From contig NZ_CBDCEO010000013.1 of the NCBI RefSeq assembly GCF_965215815.1, positions 2,108,001 to 2,172,000 of the forward strand: a stretch of 64,000 bases of DNA. The letters are read 5' to 3'. The DNA is from Poriferisodalis sp965215815 (GTDB lineage: Bacteria > Actinomycetota > Acidimicrobiia > Acidimicrobiales > Poriferisodalaceae). This document shows positions 7,045-15,225 of this stretch, in pieces (position 1 is the stretch's first letter; every line of letters starts with the position of its first letter). The translations under genes were made by a program, and so were the position numbers. The notes below the pieces were generated by a model, which saw only the letters and a program-made list of their open reading frames with translations, searched no databases and was not told the DNA's origin.

Positions 7045-8196
7045 CTACGCGTCGTTCTTGCGGAACCGAGCAAAGGGGCGCTTCGGCTCTTCGGGAGGCT
7101 CTGGCAACGGCGGCCAAGCATCAGACAGCTCCTGCTGGCCGGTGCGGCGCAACTCTTCGAGCTCCTCGCGGCTGTAGGGCTCTGACCGGGGATCGAGTGC
7201 CCGGTAGCGAGCCTCGGCGCTCGCAAAGTTCGCGTCGGTGAGCAGGTCGTCAATCAGCGTGCAGGCCTCCCAGTCGGCGCGAGGCCCGAGATACACGTAG
7301 CCATCAGCAACATCGCGCAGCCGCAGCGAGGTCTCGGCACCGTCCACCGAGCCGCGTACCTCAGTCATCGCGACGCTGCCGAGCGACGAGGCCACGAGGT
7401 CCAATCCGAAGCGGATGTCGGTATTGCCACGCCCCTCTGGAGAGCGAGAGACCAGCTCCTCAACGCGCTCCGCCGCAGTGGTGTCGGCCACAGCGCCGTG
7501 CAAGACGACTCGTCGACAGCCGTCACTCATCCATCGCCACAGAAGGTTTCCCGCGGAAGTTGTGGGTGTGCGGTCAGCCCACTCGACGAGGCCGGTGGTG
7601 GTGGCGGCGATGTTCATGTACACGAGCGCCCGCTCTCCCTGACGGAGCACTTCCGCGGTGAGCACGCTGGCGGCATGGAACGCCGACATGTCGCGGTAGT
7701 GCCCGCCGAGCCACCAGTTGCGAAGCCCGAGCTCGGCGGCTGAGCGACCGTCGAGCAGATCCGGGTCTTCCACGTAGGTCGGCAGGCCGAGCGCGATCAC
7801 ACGGATGGGCCGCCGGTCCGAGTCTCGACGGCGTTCTGCTTGATTGTGCTTCCAGACGGCGTGCAGCACGTCGGCGTACTCCTGGTAGCCGAATCCGGCG
7901 CCGAGCAGGTCGACAAAGAGGTCGGCGCAGGCGCGATCGTCCCAAGCTGACGCTTCGGTCAGGGCATCGAGTTCGGCCTGACGGCGCGAATTGGTGAACT
8001 CCCAGGCGAAGTTGGAGACTCCGTTGTCGGCCAGCTCGCCGAGCGTGCCCGCCAAGAAGCGCAGATGCTGGCGAACCCCGATCTGGTCGCCCAGCAGGAC
8101 GACCTGGTGTCGACCGCAAATGTCGCCGAGGTACGCCTCCGGCGATGCGATCGCGGACGACGACCGCTCGTCGTCGGTGGGGGCATCGGGCGGCAC
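7045..8196 (-). CDS. EreA/ChaN-like protein of unknown function, copy 2
   Basis: About 383 residues from a GTG at 8196; TTG 8202 is an alternative. The open frame extends to 8610, but that part lies over the upstream gene and has non-coding composition. The protein reads 'YLGDICGRHQVVLLGD' followed by 'SNFAWEFTNSRRQAELDALT', a pattern recalling the erythromycin-esterase/ChaN/TIKI hydrolase superfamily (strand, then an acidic residue in W-E-F). It is paralogous to the 8247-9425 gene, with the same block order 'QEYADVLHAVWKHN' versus 'REYLDVLSAVWEVN'. No signal peptide. Function unknown; the superfamily link is my reading and is tentative. Confidence 0.65.
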   Translation of the reverse strand: MPPDAPTDDERSSSAIASPEAYLGDICGRHQVVLLGDQIGVRQHLRFLAGTLGELADNGVSNFAWEFTNSRRQAELDALTEASAWDDRACADLFVDLLGAGFGYQEYADVLHAVWKHNQAERRRDSDRRPIRVIALGLPTYVEDPDLLDGRSAAELGLRNWWLGGHYRDMSAFHAASVLTAEVLRQGERALVYMNIAATTTGLVEWADRTPTTSAGNLLWRWMSDGCRRVVLHGAVADTTAAERVEELVSRSPEGRGNTDIRFGLDLVASSLGSVAMTEVRGSVDGAETSLRLRDVADGYVYLGPRADWEACTLIDDLLTDANFASAEARYRALDPRSEPYSREELEELRRTGQQELSDAWPPLPEPPEEPKRPFARFRKNDA

Positions 8197-8246
8197 TGCC
8201 AATGAGTCTGCCCGGAATCCGACCGGAACCTGACAGTGCGGTTGCT

Positions 8247-9425
8247 CTAGAGCACCTGTGTCCAGGCCAGCTCGGCTGCCGAGGCCGATTCGGACACCGC
8301 CGCAGCGAAGTCGCCTGCGGTTGACCGGCGGTCCCGCAGCACCGGGTCGAGTGCGTAGCGCCGAGCGTGCTCCACGTGCACCGCTGGCACGGGTTCGGGC
8401 AACGGCGTGGGCGCCCGACGCTCGAAGTCCCGTTCGAGATAGATCCAGCCGGTGGCAAGGCTGCCGAGCGGATCGCGGTCGAGACTCGTGGTGCATCCGA
8501 GCCGTGCCGGTGGGCCCCGGTCGACGTCGAAGGCAAGCGGCACGGCGAGGTCGTCGTTCATGGCGAACGTCGCGTCGAGTACGCCGTCGGCAACCAGCGC
8601 GTAGTCGCACAGCTCGCCATCGGCAGGGAGTGGCTCGTGGATCAGCACCGTGACTGCACGGTCAGCCACCACCTCGTACAGACGGTTCGCCGCGCCAACT
8701 ACGTACCCGCCGACGACCTCGGCATCGATGGCATCCCACACCCGGTGCGGTAGCCGTCGCGCTCGCGTGAGCGCATGGGCTGTGCGTGTCAGCACGAGCG
8801 CACGATGCCCCGGCTCGATCACCTCTGCGAGCAGCACCTCGCACATGTGGGCAGACACCGGGCCGCGACTGCGCAGGTGCGGCCATGCGTACGACGTGCG
8901 CAGGTCTGCTGTGTCGGTGACGGCATCGAGGTCCAAGTCGTAGTCGAGCCCCAGCACACGCATCGGCGTACCGCCGCCGACGAAGCGGCGGTTCACTTCC
9001 CAGACTGCGCTCAGCACGTCCAGGTACTCGCGGTAGGCGAAGTTGTGCCGGATGCCCCAGCGCAGCAACGCCTCGCGTGCGAGTGGCTCGTCGAAGGTCG
9101 TGCCAGTGACCACTGCATCGAGCCGCGCTTGGTCGTCGACGCATGCGTACTCGATTGCCACGATGCCCACGCCGGATCGGTATGCAGCGGCAATGAGGTC
9201 TTGCAGGAACAGCCCGGCACGTCGCGTCGGAGTGTGGTGGCCGACGAACACGACCTGGTGACGTTCGAAGAGATCGCACACATAGGTAAGCGGGTCGGTG
9301 CCGTGGGCTCTCAGCCACTCGGCAAGCTCGTTGATCAGCACTGGCTGTATCGGCGGCAGCTCGCGGCGGTGCCGGTACAGGGCAATTCGCTCGAGCAGCG
9401 CGCGGTCATCTCGACGCTCGTCCAC
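8247..9425 (-). CDS. EreA/ChaN-like protein of unknown function, copy 1
   Basis: 392 residues from ATG 9425. 'CDLFERHQVVFVGHHTPTR' and 'VGIVAIEYACVDDQARLDAV' match the blocks seen in the downstream paralogue, with I-E-Y replacing W-E-F. 'GTPMRVLGLDYDLDL' and 'HMCEVLLAEVIEPGHRALV' follow the same order. It lies 50 bp upstream of its paralogue and only 26 bp from the divergent mshC start. A tandem duplication followed by divergence is the simplest history. No catalytic set can be assigned with confidence. Confidence 0.65.
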   Translation of the reverse strand: MDERRDDRALLERIALYRHRRELPPIQPVLINELAEWLRAHGTDPLTYVCDLFERHQVVFVGHHTPTRRAGLFLQDLIAAAYRSGVGIVAIEYACVDDQARLDAVVTGTTFDEPLAREALLRWGIRHNFAYREYLDVLSAVWEVNRRFVGGGTPMRVLGLDYDLDLDAVTDTADLRTSYAWPHLRSRGPVSAHMCEVLLAEVIEPGHRALVLTRTAHALTRARRLPHRVWDAIDAEVVGGYVVGAANRLYEVVADRAVTVLIHEPLPADGELCDYALVADGVLDATFAMNDDLAVPLAFDVDRGPPARLGCTTSLDRDPLGSLATGWIYLERDFERRAPTPLPEPVPAVHVEHARRYALDPVLRDRRSTAGDFAAAVSESASAAELAWTQVL

Positions 9426-9451
9426 CCGCTCCGACAGTACCGTGTCGGGCC

Positions 9452-10660
9452 GTGGGAATGCGCCTGTACGACACCGCGCAGAAGACGATCGTCGAGCTGG
9501 AGCTCGGCGAACACGTCGGCATGTACGTGTGCGGCATCACGCCCTATGACGCCACGCACCTCGGACACGCCGCCACGTACCTGGCATACGACCTGATCAT
9601 CCGCCGGATCGAAGACATGGGCCACACCGTCACGCTGGTGCGCAACTACACCGATGTGGACGACAGCATCCTGCCCAAGGCGGCCGAGCTGGGCGAGCAC
9701 TACCTTTCGCTGGCCGAGCGCGAGATCGACCGCTTTGCAGCAGACATGGCGGCGCTGGGAGCGCGGCCTGCTGCGCACGAGCCTCGGGCCACACGGTCCA
9801 TCGATGCCATGATCACCATGATCGCCAAGCTGCTTGACGCCGGTCACGCCTACGTCTCGGCCGATCGAGTCTTCTTTGACGTGGCGACCTTTCCCGGTTT
9901 CGGGAAGCTGTCGGGCTACAGCGCCGAGCACATGACGGCGCTTTCGGCCGAGCGTGGGGGAACTCCCGACGATCCCCGCCAGCGCAACCCCCTTGATTTC
10001 GTGCTGTGGCAGGCCAGCGCAGACGGCGAGCCCTCGTGGCCGTCTCCGTTCGGTCCGGGACGGCCCGGCTGGCACATCGAGTGCTCTGCGATGGGCCACG
10101 CAGCGCTCGGCGAGACCATCGACATTCATGGGGGAGGCGGCGACCTCGTCTTCCCGCACCACGAGTGCGAGATCGCCCAGAGCGAGGCGATTCACAGCGC
10201 ACCACTTTCCCGCTACTGGGTGCATGCGGGCCTCGTTTCCTACCAGGGCCACAAGATGTCGAAATCGCTCGGCAACCTCGTGTTCATCTCGGATCTGCGC
10301 GCCCGCGTCGACCCGAGGGCCATCCGGCTGGCGCTGATGGCGCACCACTACCGCACCGAATGGGAGTGGTTCGACTCGGAGGGCCTCAGCGCCCAGCGCG
10401 ACCTGGACACCTTGGTTGGTGCGGCGGTCGGGGCGGCAACAGCCACCAGATCAGCCGGCGGGTCATCGGGCCTGCTCGCTGAGGTGCAGGCTGTGCTCGA
10501 TGACGATCTCAATGCCCCGAAGGCCCGCGATGCGCTGCTCGATGCCGCTGCAGCGATCGAACGCGGGGCTGGGGGCGCAACGCTGCGGGGCGAGTTGGTG
10601 GCTGCTGCGGCGCTGTGTGGCATCGACCTCAACAGGCTGCCTGCAACTGCAGCGAAGTGA
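9452..10660 (+). CDS. mshC: cysteine:1D-myo-inositol 2-amino-2-deoxy-glucopyranoside ligase
   Basis: 402 residues. The N-terminus has 'MYVCGITPYDATHLGHA' (zinc Cys27 and the HIGH-like motif at 37-40), characteristic of MshC rather than cysteinyl-tRNA synthetase. 'IECSAMGHAALGETIDIHGG' and 'FPHHECEIAQSEA' are the zinc and substrate motifs, and 'GHKMSKSLGN' near residue 270 is the KMSKS loop. The protein lacks the tRNA-binding C-terminus and has the usual MshC length. It joins cysteine to GlcN-Ins using ATP in mycothiol synthesis, the actinobacterial thiol. A PIG-L deacetylase of the preceding pathway step lies at 61.2 kb. Confidence 0.92.
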   Translation: MGMRLYDTAQKTIVELELGEHVGMYVCGITPYDATHLGHAATYLAYDLIIRRIEDMGHTVTLVRNYTDVDDSILPKAAELGEHYLSLAEREIDRFAADMAALGARPAAHEPRATRSIDAMITMIAKLLDAGHAYVSADRVFFDVATFPGFGKLSGYSAEHMTALSAERGGTPDDPRQRNPLDFVLWQASADGEPSWPSPFGPGRPGWHIECSAMGHAALGETIDIHGGGGDLVFPHHECEIAQSEAIHSAPLSRYWVHAGLVSYQGHKMSKSLGNLVFISDLRARVDPRAIRLALMAHHYRTEWEWFDSEGLSAQRDLDTLVGAAVGAATATRSAGGSSGLLAEVQAVLDDDLNAPKARDALLDAAAAIERGAGGATLRGELVAAAALCGIDLNRLPATAAK

Positions 10661-10720
10661 CAGGCCCCAACCGCAGCGCCATGACACAGTGCGCCCCGAA
10701 TCTGGTGGAGGGCAGTAGCG

Positions 10721-11491
10721 ATGGCGACGCTGGCTGTGGTCAACCAGAAGGGCGGCGTGGGCAAGACGACGGTCGCACTCGGCATCGCTGAAGCCGCATG
10801 CGCTGGCGGCCACAGCGTGCTCGTCGTCGATTTGGATCCCCAGTCCAACGCATCTGCCGGCCTCGGTGTGTGGAATGCCTCCCCGAACATCGACGGCGTG
10901 CTGGCGGACGCGACGCCCGGTGCGGCTCTGGCGACAGTCGTGAGCAGTGGTTGGCCGCCCGATGGTCCGTGCCCGCAGCTGGTGCCTGGCAGCTATGCGC
11001 TGACAAGCCGCGAGCCTCAGATGGCCGCCGACCTTGTCGGTGCTCAGGATCGCCTGCGGATTGCCCTGGCGGGCGTGAACCATGATCTCGTGCTCATCGA
11101 CTGCCCCCCGTCGCTGGGACTGCTGTGCATCAATGGGCTGTTCGCAGCCGATCGGGCCCTCGTCGTGACTGAGCCGGCAGCCTGGGCGGCCGATGGCGTC
11201 GACCTGATGCGGTCCACGATCAATCGCGTTGCCCAGCGTCAGGGCACTCCGACGGTCGCCGGCGTCGTGTTGAACCGAGTGGGGCGCACACGCGACAACG
11301 CGTACTGGGCGCAGCAGCTTGCCGAGCGCTTCGTCACCGAGCTCATGCCACCGATCCCGCAGAGAGCGGCCATTGCCGAGGCCTCGGGGCAATCACAACC
11401 GTTGCGGGCGCTCGGACGCCGGCCCGGTGCCCCCGAGGCGGTGCAGGCATTTGACGAATTGTGGGCAGACCTGCAGCGCCGGTTGGGCTGA
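10721..11491 (+). CDS. ParA-family ATPase
   Basis: 256 residues, with GGAGGG upstream of the ATG. Deviant Walker A 'KGGVGKTT' lies at residues 10-17, 'VVDLDPQSNAS' is the A' motif, and 'VLIDCPPSLG' is Walker B. 'LNRVGRTRDN' and 'IPQRAAIAEA' follow as in chromosomal ParA/Soj relatives. There is no ParB partner next to it; the next genes are a small membrane protein and a RecB-like nuclease. It may position a cell component rather than the origin. That is inference. Confidence 0.88.
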   Translation: MATLAVVNQKGGVGKTTVALGIAEAACAGGHSVLVVDLDPQSNASAGLGVWNASPNIDGVLADATPGAALATVVSSGWPPDGPCPQLVPGSYALTSREPQMAADLVGAQDRLRIALAGVNHDLVLIDCPPSLGLLCINGLFAADRALVVTEPAAWAADGVDLMRSTINRVAQRQGTPTVAGVVLNRVGRTRDNAYWAQQLAERFVTELMPPIPQRAAIAEASGQSQPLRALGRRPGAPEAVQAFDELWADLQRRLG

Positions 11492-11526
11492 GGGACCAGC
11501 GGTACGCTCAGGCGTGAGGGTTCACC

Positions 11527-11820
11527 ATGGCCAACTATGACCCGAAGCGACCGCGGCCGAGCATTGACGGGTCGGCCGCGCTTCCAGGCGATGCACTGCC
11601 CGATGAGGCTCAAGAGATGCCGCCGCCTGCGACTGGGCACCCCCTTGACACCGATTCCGATGCTGATCCGGCTCCCGCCCCTGCATCGCACCTCCTGCCG
11701 CGGCGCGCCGAACCCGTCGACCGCCGCCTGCTTGCGGCACTCGGAGGCGCGGTGGCAGTTGGATGGCTGATCTCAGCGGTTGTCGCATGGTGGCTGTGGC
11801 GACGCTGGCGTCGGCGCTGA
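11527..11820 (+). CDS. small protein with C-terminal membrane anchor
   Basis: 97 residues. The first 65 are Pro/Asp/Ala-rich and probably disordered. Residues about 70-90, 'LLAALGGAVAVGWLISAVV', form one membrane helix, ending with a basic tail WRRWRRR. That arrangement leaves the long N-terminus cytoplasmic or extracellular depending on insertion; the basic tail favours a cytoplasmic C-terminus. It lies 35 bp after the ParA gene. Not recognised as a known family. Confidence 0.6.
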   Translation: MANYDPKRPRPSIDGSAALPGDALPDEAQEMPPPATGHPLDTDSDADPAPAPASHLLPRRAEPVDRRLLAALGGAVAVGWLISAVVAWWLWRRWRRR

Positions 11821-11847
11821 GAAACCATCCACGCTCGCAATGATCAG

Positions 11848-12723
11848 ATGGGCCACGCTGTGAAGGTGGAACCCCACGCTGGCAGCGTCACTGCCGATGT
11901 TGCCCGTGACGTCGAGGCTCCTCACAGCTTGAGCCCTTCGGGCGCGTCGACGTTTCGGCAGTGTGCGAGGCGCTGGAAGTTCCGGTACATCGACAAGCTG
12001 CCGGATCCGCCCGGCGAACCAGCGCTGCGCGGCACCTTCGTGCATCGCGTGCTGGAGGAGTTACTCGCGATTGCGCCTTCGCAGCGCACGCTTGAACGCG
12101 CGCGTGCCATCTGCCGGGACCTGTGGCCACAGTTGGCGGATGACCCCGACTTTGCGGCGTTGGAGCTGCTGGCGGACAACGAACGCGCTTTTCGGTGGAA
12201 TGCGTGGCGCGATGTCGAGGGCTATTTCCAGCTGGTCGACCCCACACAGGTCGACGTGGTAGATCGCGAGCGCGATGTCAAGACGTCGCTGGAAGGTGTG
12301 CCTTTCCGGGGCATCGTGGATCTCGTGGACCGGATGCCCGATGGGGTGCGCGTCACCGACTACAAGACGGGCCGCCCGCCCGGGCAGCGCTACGTCGACA
12401 GCCGGCTGTCGCAGGTTTGGCTGTATGCAGCTGCACTTGAGACAGTTGGCGACGACGTCAGTGAGGTGCGGCTTCTGTACCTAGGTGAGACAGGTTCGGG
12501 CCGCGATGACCGGAAGCCCACCGAGATCGCTCGTTCATTCGATCCGGATGCCGTCTCAGCGGCGGTCAACGAGCACAGCACCACCTGGGATCGGATCGCC
12601 GAGGCCACCGGCACTGGCTGCTTCGAACCCACTCCGGGCCCGCTGTGCAGTTGGTGCCCCTACCGCGATGACTGCCCCCAAGGCCAACTCGAGCATCAGA
12701 GAAGGCACGGGCTGGCTGCGTGA
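11848..12723 (+). CDS. RecB-family PD-(D/E)XK nuclease with probable Fe-S cluster
   Basis: 291 residues. 'SPSGASTFRQCARRWKFRY' near the N-terminus supplies the first Cys. 'FRGIVDLVDRMPDGVRVTDYKTGRP', split here as GIVDLVD and TDYKTG, gives the catalytic Asp and D-Y-K near residue 171. 'CSWCPYRDDCP' at the C-terminus supplies three more Cys. This is the arrangement of Cas4/AddB-like nucleases (PF12705) with a 4Fe-4S staple. Such stand-alone proteins act in DNA repair or recombination. Its last codons form the first copy of a 33-bp tandem repeat. Confidence 0.85.
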   Translation: MGHAVKVEPHAGSVTADVARDVEAPHSLSPSGASTFRQCARRWKFRYIDKLPDPPGEPALRGTFVHRVLEELLAIAPSQRTLERARAICRDLWPQLADDPDFAALELLADNERAFRWNAWRDVEGYFQLVDPTQVDVVDRERDVKTSLEGVPFRGIVDLVDRMPDGVRVTDYKTGRPPGQRYVDSRLSQVWLYAAALETVGDDVSEVRLLYLGETGSGRDDRKPTEIARSFDPDAVSAAVNEHSTTWDRIAEATGTGCFEPTPGPLCSWCPYRDDCPQGQLEHQRRHGLAA

Positions 12724-12795
12724 GCCGGCCCGCAGTGTGACGGCTGGCTGCTTGAGCCAGCCCGCATCAAGCACGGCTGGCTGCTTGAGCAACAC
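12707..12795. repeat. 33-bp tandem repeat with hairpin units after the RecB-like gene
   Basis: Units start at 12707, 12740 and 12773, a period of 33 bp; the third is partial. Each begins ACGG(G)CTGGCTGC. Units 1 and 2 contain an 8-bp inverted repeat (GGCTGGCT, loop GCTTG, AGCCAGCC in unit 2), so the transcript can form two adjacent hairpins that may act as a terminator without a U-tract. Unit 1 includes the last codons of the upstream gene, which suggests the array grew by duplication of that gene end. Confidence 0.75.
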
Positions 12796-12849
12796 CCAGT
12801 TCGTTCGGGCCATGCTGTAGGCCGACCTTGCGAACCGGGGAGCATCGAG

Positions 12850-13653
12850 ATGGATTACGAGCAGATCAACGTCACCGACCGCGACTACGTGCGGGTACTG
12901 ACGCTGAATCGGCCCGAGAAGCTGAACGCGTGGACACCGCGCATGCACGCCGAGCTGACCGACGCCGTGCGGGCCGGCAACGACGACCCGGCAGTCGGCG
13001 CGTTCGTCGTCACGGGAGCGGGTCGCGGCTTCTGTGCCGGCGCGGACATCGCTGAGGTTTTTGCCGCCCGGATCGATGCTGCCGACGAAGCCGGCAGCAG
13101 CGTCGGCGAAGCAGCTGCCGACGGTGATGCCGCTGTCGACGACTGGGTCCAGCTGGTGCGCGCATCCAAGCCCATGGTGGCGGCCATCAACGGCGCCTCG
13201 ATCGGCATCGGCCTCACCATGGTCCTGTCGATGGACTTCCTGGTTGCTCACAGCGAGGCCAAGCTGTCGTGCCGATTCGTGAAGATGGGCGTCACTCCAG
13301 AGCTGGCGTCGTCGCACATCCTCATTCAGCGCTGTGGCTGGGGCGCGGCGTCAGACCTCGCGTTGTCCGGTCGGATTGTCACCGGGGCTGAGGCGGTCGA
13401 GATGGGCCTTGTCGACGAAGTCACCGACGGAGATGTGCTTGACGCGGCGCTCGCACGCGCCCGCAGCTACGCGGAGAATCCGCCCACCATGCTGCAGTTG
13501 ACGAAGCAACTGCTCTCCGACAACGGATCCGACACCGATCTGCGTGCGGTGCAGCGGCGTGAGCTGGAAGCGCTCAACGTCGCTCGCGCATCGAATGATC
13601 ACCGTGAGGCCGTCGCTGCGTTCCTCGAGAAGCGCCCGCCTAAGTTCCGCTAG
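12850..13653 (+). CDS. enoyl-CoA hydratase/isomerase family protein
   Basis: 267 residues. 'VLTLNRPEKLNAW' opens the crotonase fold, 'GAGRGFCAGADIAEVF' and 'INGASIGIGLTMVLSMDFL' form the oxyanion-hole region, and 'MGVTPELASSHIL' corresponds to the catalytic Glu segment. The C-terminus 'AFLEKRPPKF' is typical of fatty acid catabolic crotonases. Substrate cannot be assigned. It stands 27 bp before mutM. GGGGAGC lies upstream of the start. Confidence 0.88.
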   Translation: MDYEQINVTDRDYVRVLTLNRPEKLNAWTPRMHAELTDAVRAGNDDPAVGAFVVTGAGRGFCAGADIAEVFAARIDAADEAGSSVGEAAADGDAAVDDWVQLVRASKPMVAAINGASIGIGLTMVLSMDFLVAHSEAKLSCRFVKMGVTPELASSHILIQRCGWGAASDLALSGRIVTGAEAVEMGLVDEVTDGDVLDAALARARSYAENPPTMLQLTKQLLSDNGSDTDLRAVQRRELEALNVARASNDHREAVAAFLEKRPPKFR

Positions 13654-13679
13654 CTCCGGCCTCGCGCACGACATCGCTG

Positions 13680-14558
13680 ATGCCAGAGCTGCCGGAAGTC
13701 GAAGTCGTCCGGCGGCAGCTGCAACCGCGTCTCGTCGGTCGCAGCATCGTTGACGCCGGCAGTCACTCGTCTGCCAAGTTCGCTTCGGCGCGCGATGTCA
13801 CCGGCAGCGCTATCGAAGTCCTGAGACGGCGAGGCAAGTACTTGATCGCTGAGCTGGATTGCGAGCGTGACCTCGTCGTGCATCTCGGCATGACCGGTCG
13901 ACTGTGCTTTGGCGACGCCGCTGTTGGGGGCCCGGGTTACGCGCCATCGCTGCGGCCGACTGACGGCCCTGCCCCCGACGTCATGGAAACCCGCGGGATC
14001 AGCACAGCCGATCCGTACGTGCGCGCTTGGTGGCGCCTCGACAACGGCGAGGTGCTGTGCCTGCACGACGTCCGGCGATTCGGCCGGATAGCGGTCTGCG
14101 ATCGAGGTGACTACCGCGATCTGCCCACGCTCGCGGCGATGGGTCCCGAGCCATTCGATCCCAGCTTCGATGCGGGAGCGTTCTGGCGAGCCAGTAGGCG
14201 ATCCAGCCTGCGCATCAAGACGCAGCTGTTGAACCAGCGGCTGATCGCCGGCATCGGGAACATCTACGCCGACGAGGCGCTGTTTCTGGCCCGCATCAAC
14301 CCCTCAGCGCGCACGATCTCGAAGCCGCGAGCCGAACGGCTGCTGGCGGCACTGCGGGACGTGCTCGTCGCCAGCATCGAGCGCGGCGGCAGCACGCTGC
14401 GCGACTACTACAGCCTCGAAGGCGCTGGCGACAATCAGAAATACTTCGTCTGCTACGGCCGAGCAGGCGAACCGTGCGTGCGCTGCGGTGCCGAAATGCG
14501 CCGCCGGGTGCTGGATCAGCGTTCCAGCACTTGGTGTCCCAGCTGCCAGTACCGCTGA
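13680..14558 (+). CDS. mutM: formamidopyrimidine-DNA glycosylase (MutM/Fpg)
   Basis: 292 residues starting MPELPEVE, with the catalytic Pro2 and Glu3. 'VLRRRGKYLI' holds the conserved Lys, 'QRLIAGIGNIYADEALF' is the helix-two-turn-helix, and the C-terminus has a four-Cys zinc finger (CVRC then CPSC). It removes oxidised purines and nicks the abasic site. All catalytic elements are present. An insertion of about 20 residues after 'GMTGRLCFGD' compared with short homologues is common in actinobacteria. Confidence 0.93.
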   Translation: MPELPEVEVVRRQLQPRLVGRSIVDAGSHSSAKFASARDVTGSAIEVLRRRGKYLIAELDCERDLVVHLGMTGRLCFGDAAVGGPGYAPSLRPTDGPAPDVMETRGISTADPYVRAWWRLDNGEVLCLHDVRRFGRIAVCDRGDYRDLPTLAAMGPEPFDPSFDAGAFWRASRRSSLRIKTQLLNQRLIAGIGNIYADEALFLARINPSARTISKPRAERLLAALRDVLVASIERGGSTLRDYYSLEGAGDNQKYFVCYGRAGEPCVRCGAEMRRRVLDQRSSTWCPSCQYR

Positions 14559-14625
14559 CGCGCCATGTCGGGCTACGTCTCAGGTGCATACTGACGGCAC
14601 GCCCATCGCGTGATCGGGGGTCGGC

Positions 14626-15225
14626 GTGGACAACGAAGTGTGGCGGTGGGTCTGGGTCGCGTTGGCGTTGGTCATGGGCCTCGGCGAGATCTTCACCGCG
14701 GGTTTCTTTCTCTTGCCGTTCGCGATCGGCGGCGTGCTAGCAGCAGCCGCAGCGTGGCTGGATCTCCACGGCGCCGTCCAGTGGCTGCTCTTCTTCGGCG
14801 GCACCGGTGCATCGATGCTGGTGCTGCGGCGCTTCATGGGCCGCCAGGACAGCCCTGACGATCTTCCGGTCGGCGCCTATCGCTATATCGGCATGGAGGC
14901 TCGGGTCATCGAGGACATCGACCTCATCGAGAACACAGGACGCGTCCGTGTTCTGTCCGACGAATGGCGAGCCGTTACCGATACCGGCCCGGTCGAAGAG
15001 GGATCGTTGGTGCGAGTCATTGCGGTTCAAGGCACAAAGCTGCTGGTCGAATTCACCGAGTCGCCGCCGCCTGATTACGTGCGCCATGGCGACGTCCCCG
15101 AGCCGGTGTCACCAGATCCGGTTGCAGGTGCCGAGGTCGCTTCGGAAGGCGATGTGAGCGACGCGGGCGGCGTCGAAGGCGATCAAGACGACCAAGAGGC
15201 GACCCAGCCTCCGAGGAGCGAATGA
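14626..15225 (+). CDS. NfeD-like membrane protein
   Basis: 199 residues from a GTG. Two to three membrane helices occupy residues 5-70, followed by 'YRYIGMEARVIEDID' and 'GSLVRVIAVQGTKLLVE', the small OB-fold (NfeD C-terminal) domain, and an acidic tail. NfeD proteins work with the SPFH protein encoded next door, here overlapping by ATGA (start 15222). Together they are thought to organise membrane domains or assist membrane protein quality control. Confidence 0.88.
   Translation: MDNEVWRWVWVALALVMGLGEIFTAGFFLLPFAIGGVLAAAAAWLDLHGAVQWLLFFGGTGASMLVLRRFMGRQDSPDDLPVGAYRYIGMEARVIEDIDLIENTGRVRVLSDEWRAVTDTGPVEEGSLVRVIAVQGTKLLVEFTESPPPDYVRHGDVPEPVSPDPVAGAEVASEGDVSDAGGVEGDQDDQEATQPPRSE

Noticed and set aside
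9452..10660. Cysteinyl-tRNA synthetase
   Set aside because: Length of 402 residues, the MYVCGITPYDATHLGHA block and the absence of a tRNA-binding C-terminus fit MshC.
12724..12795. CRISPR-like array
   Set aside because: Only two full units and one partial, without spacers; it is a tandem duplication with internal hairpins.
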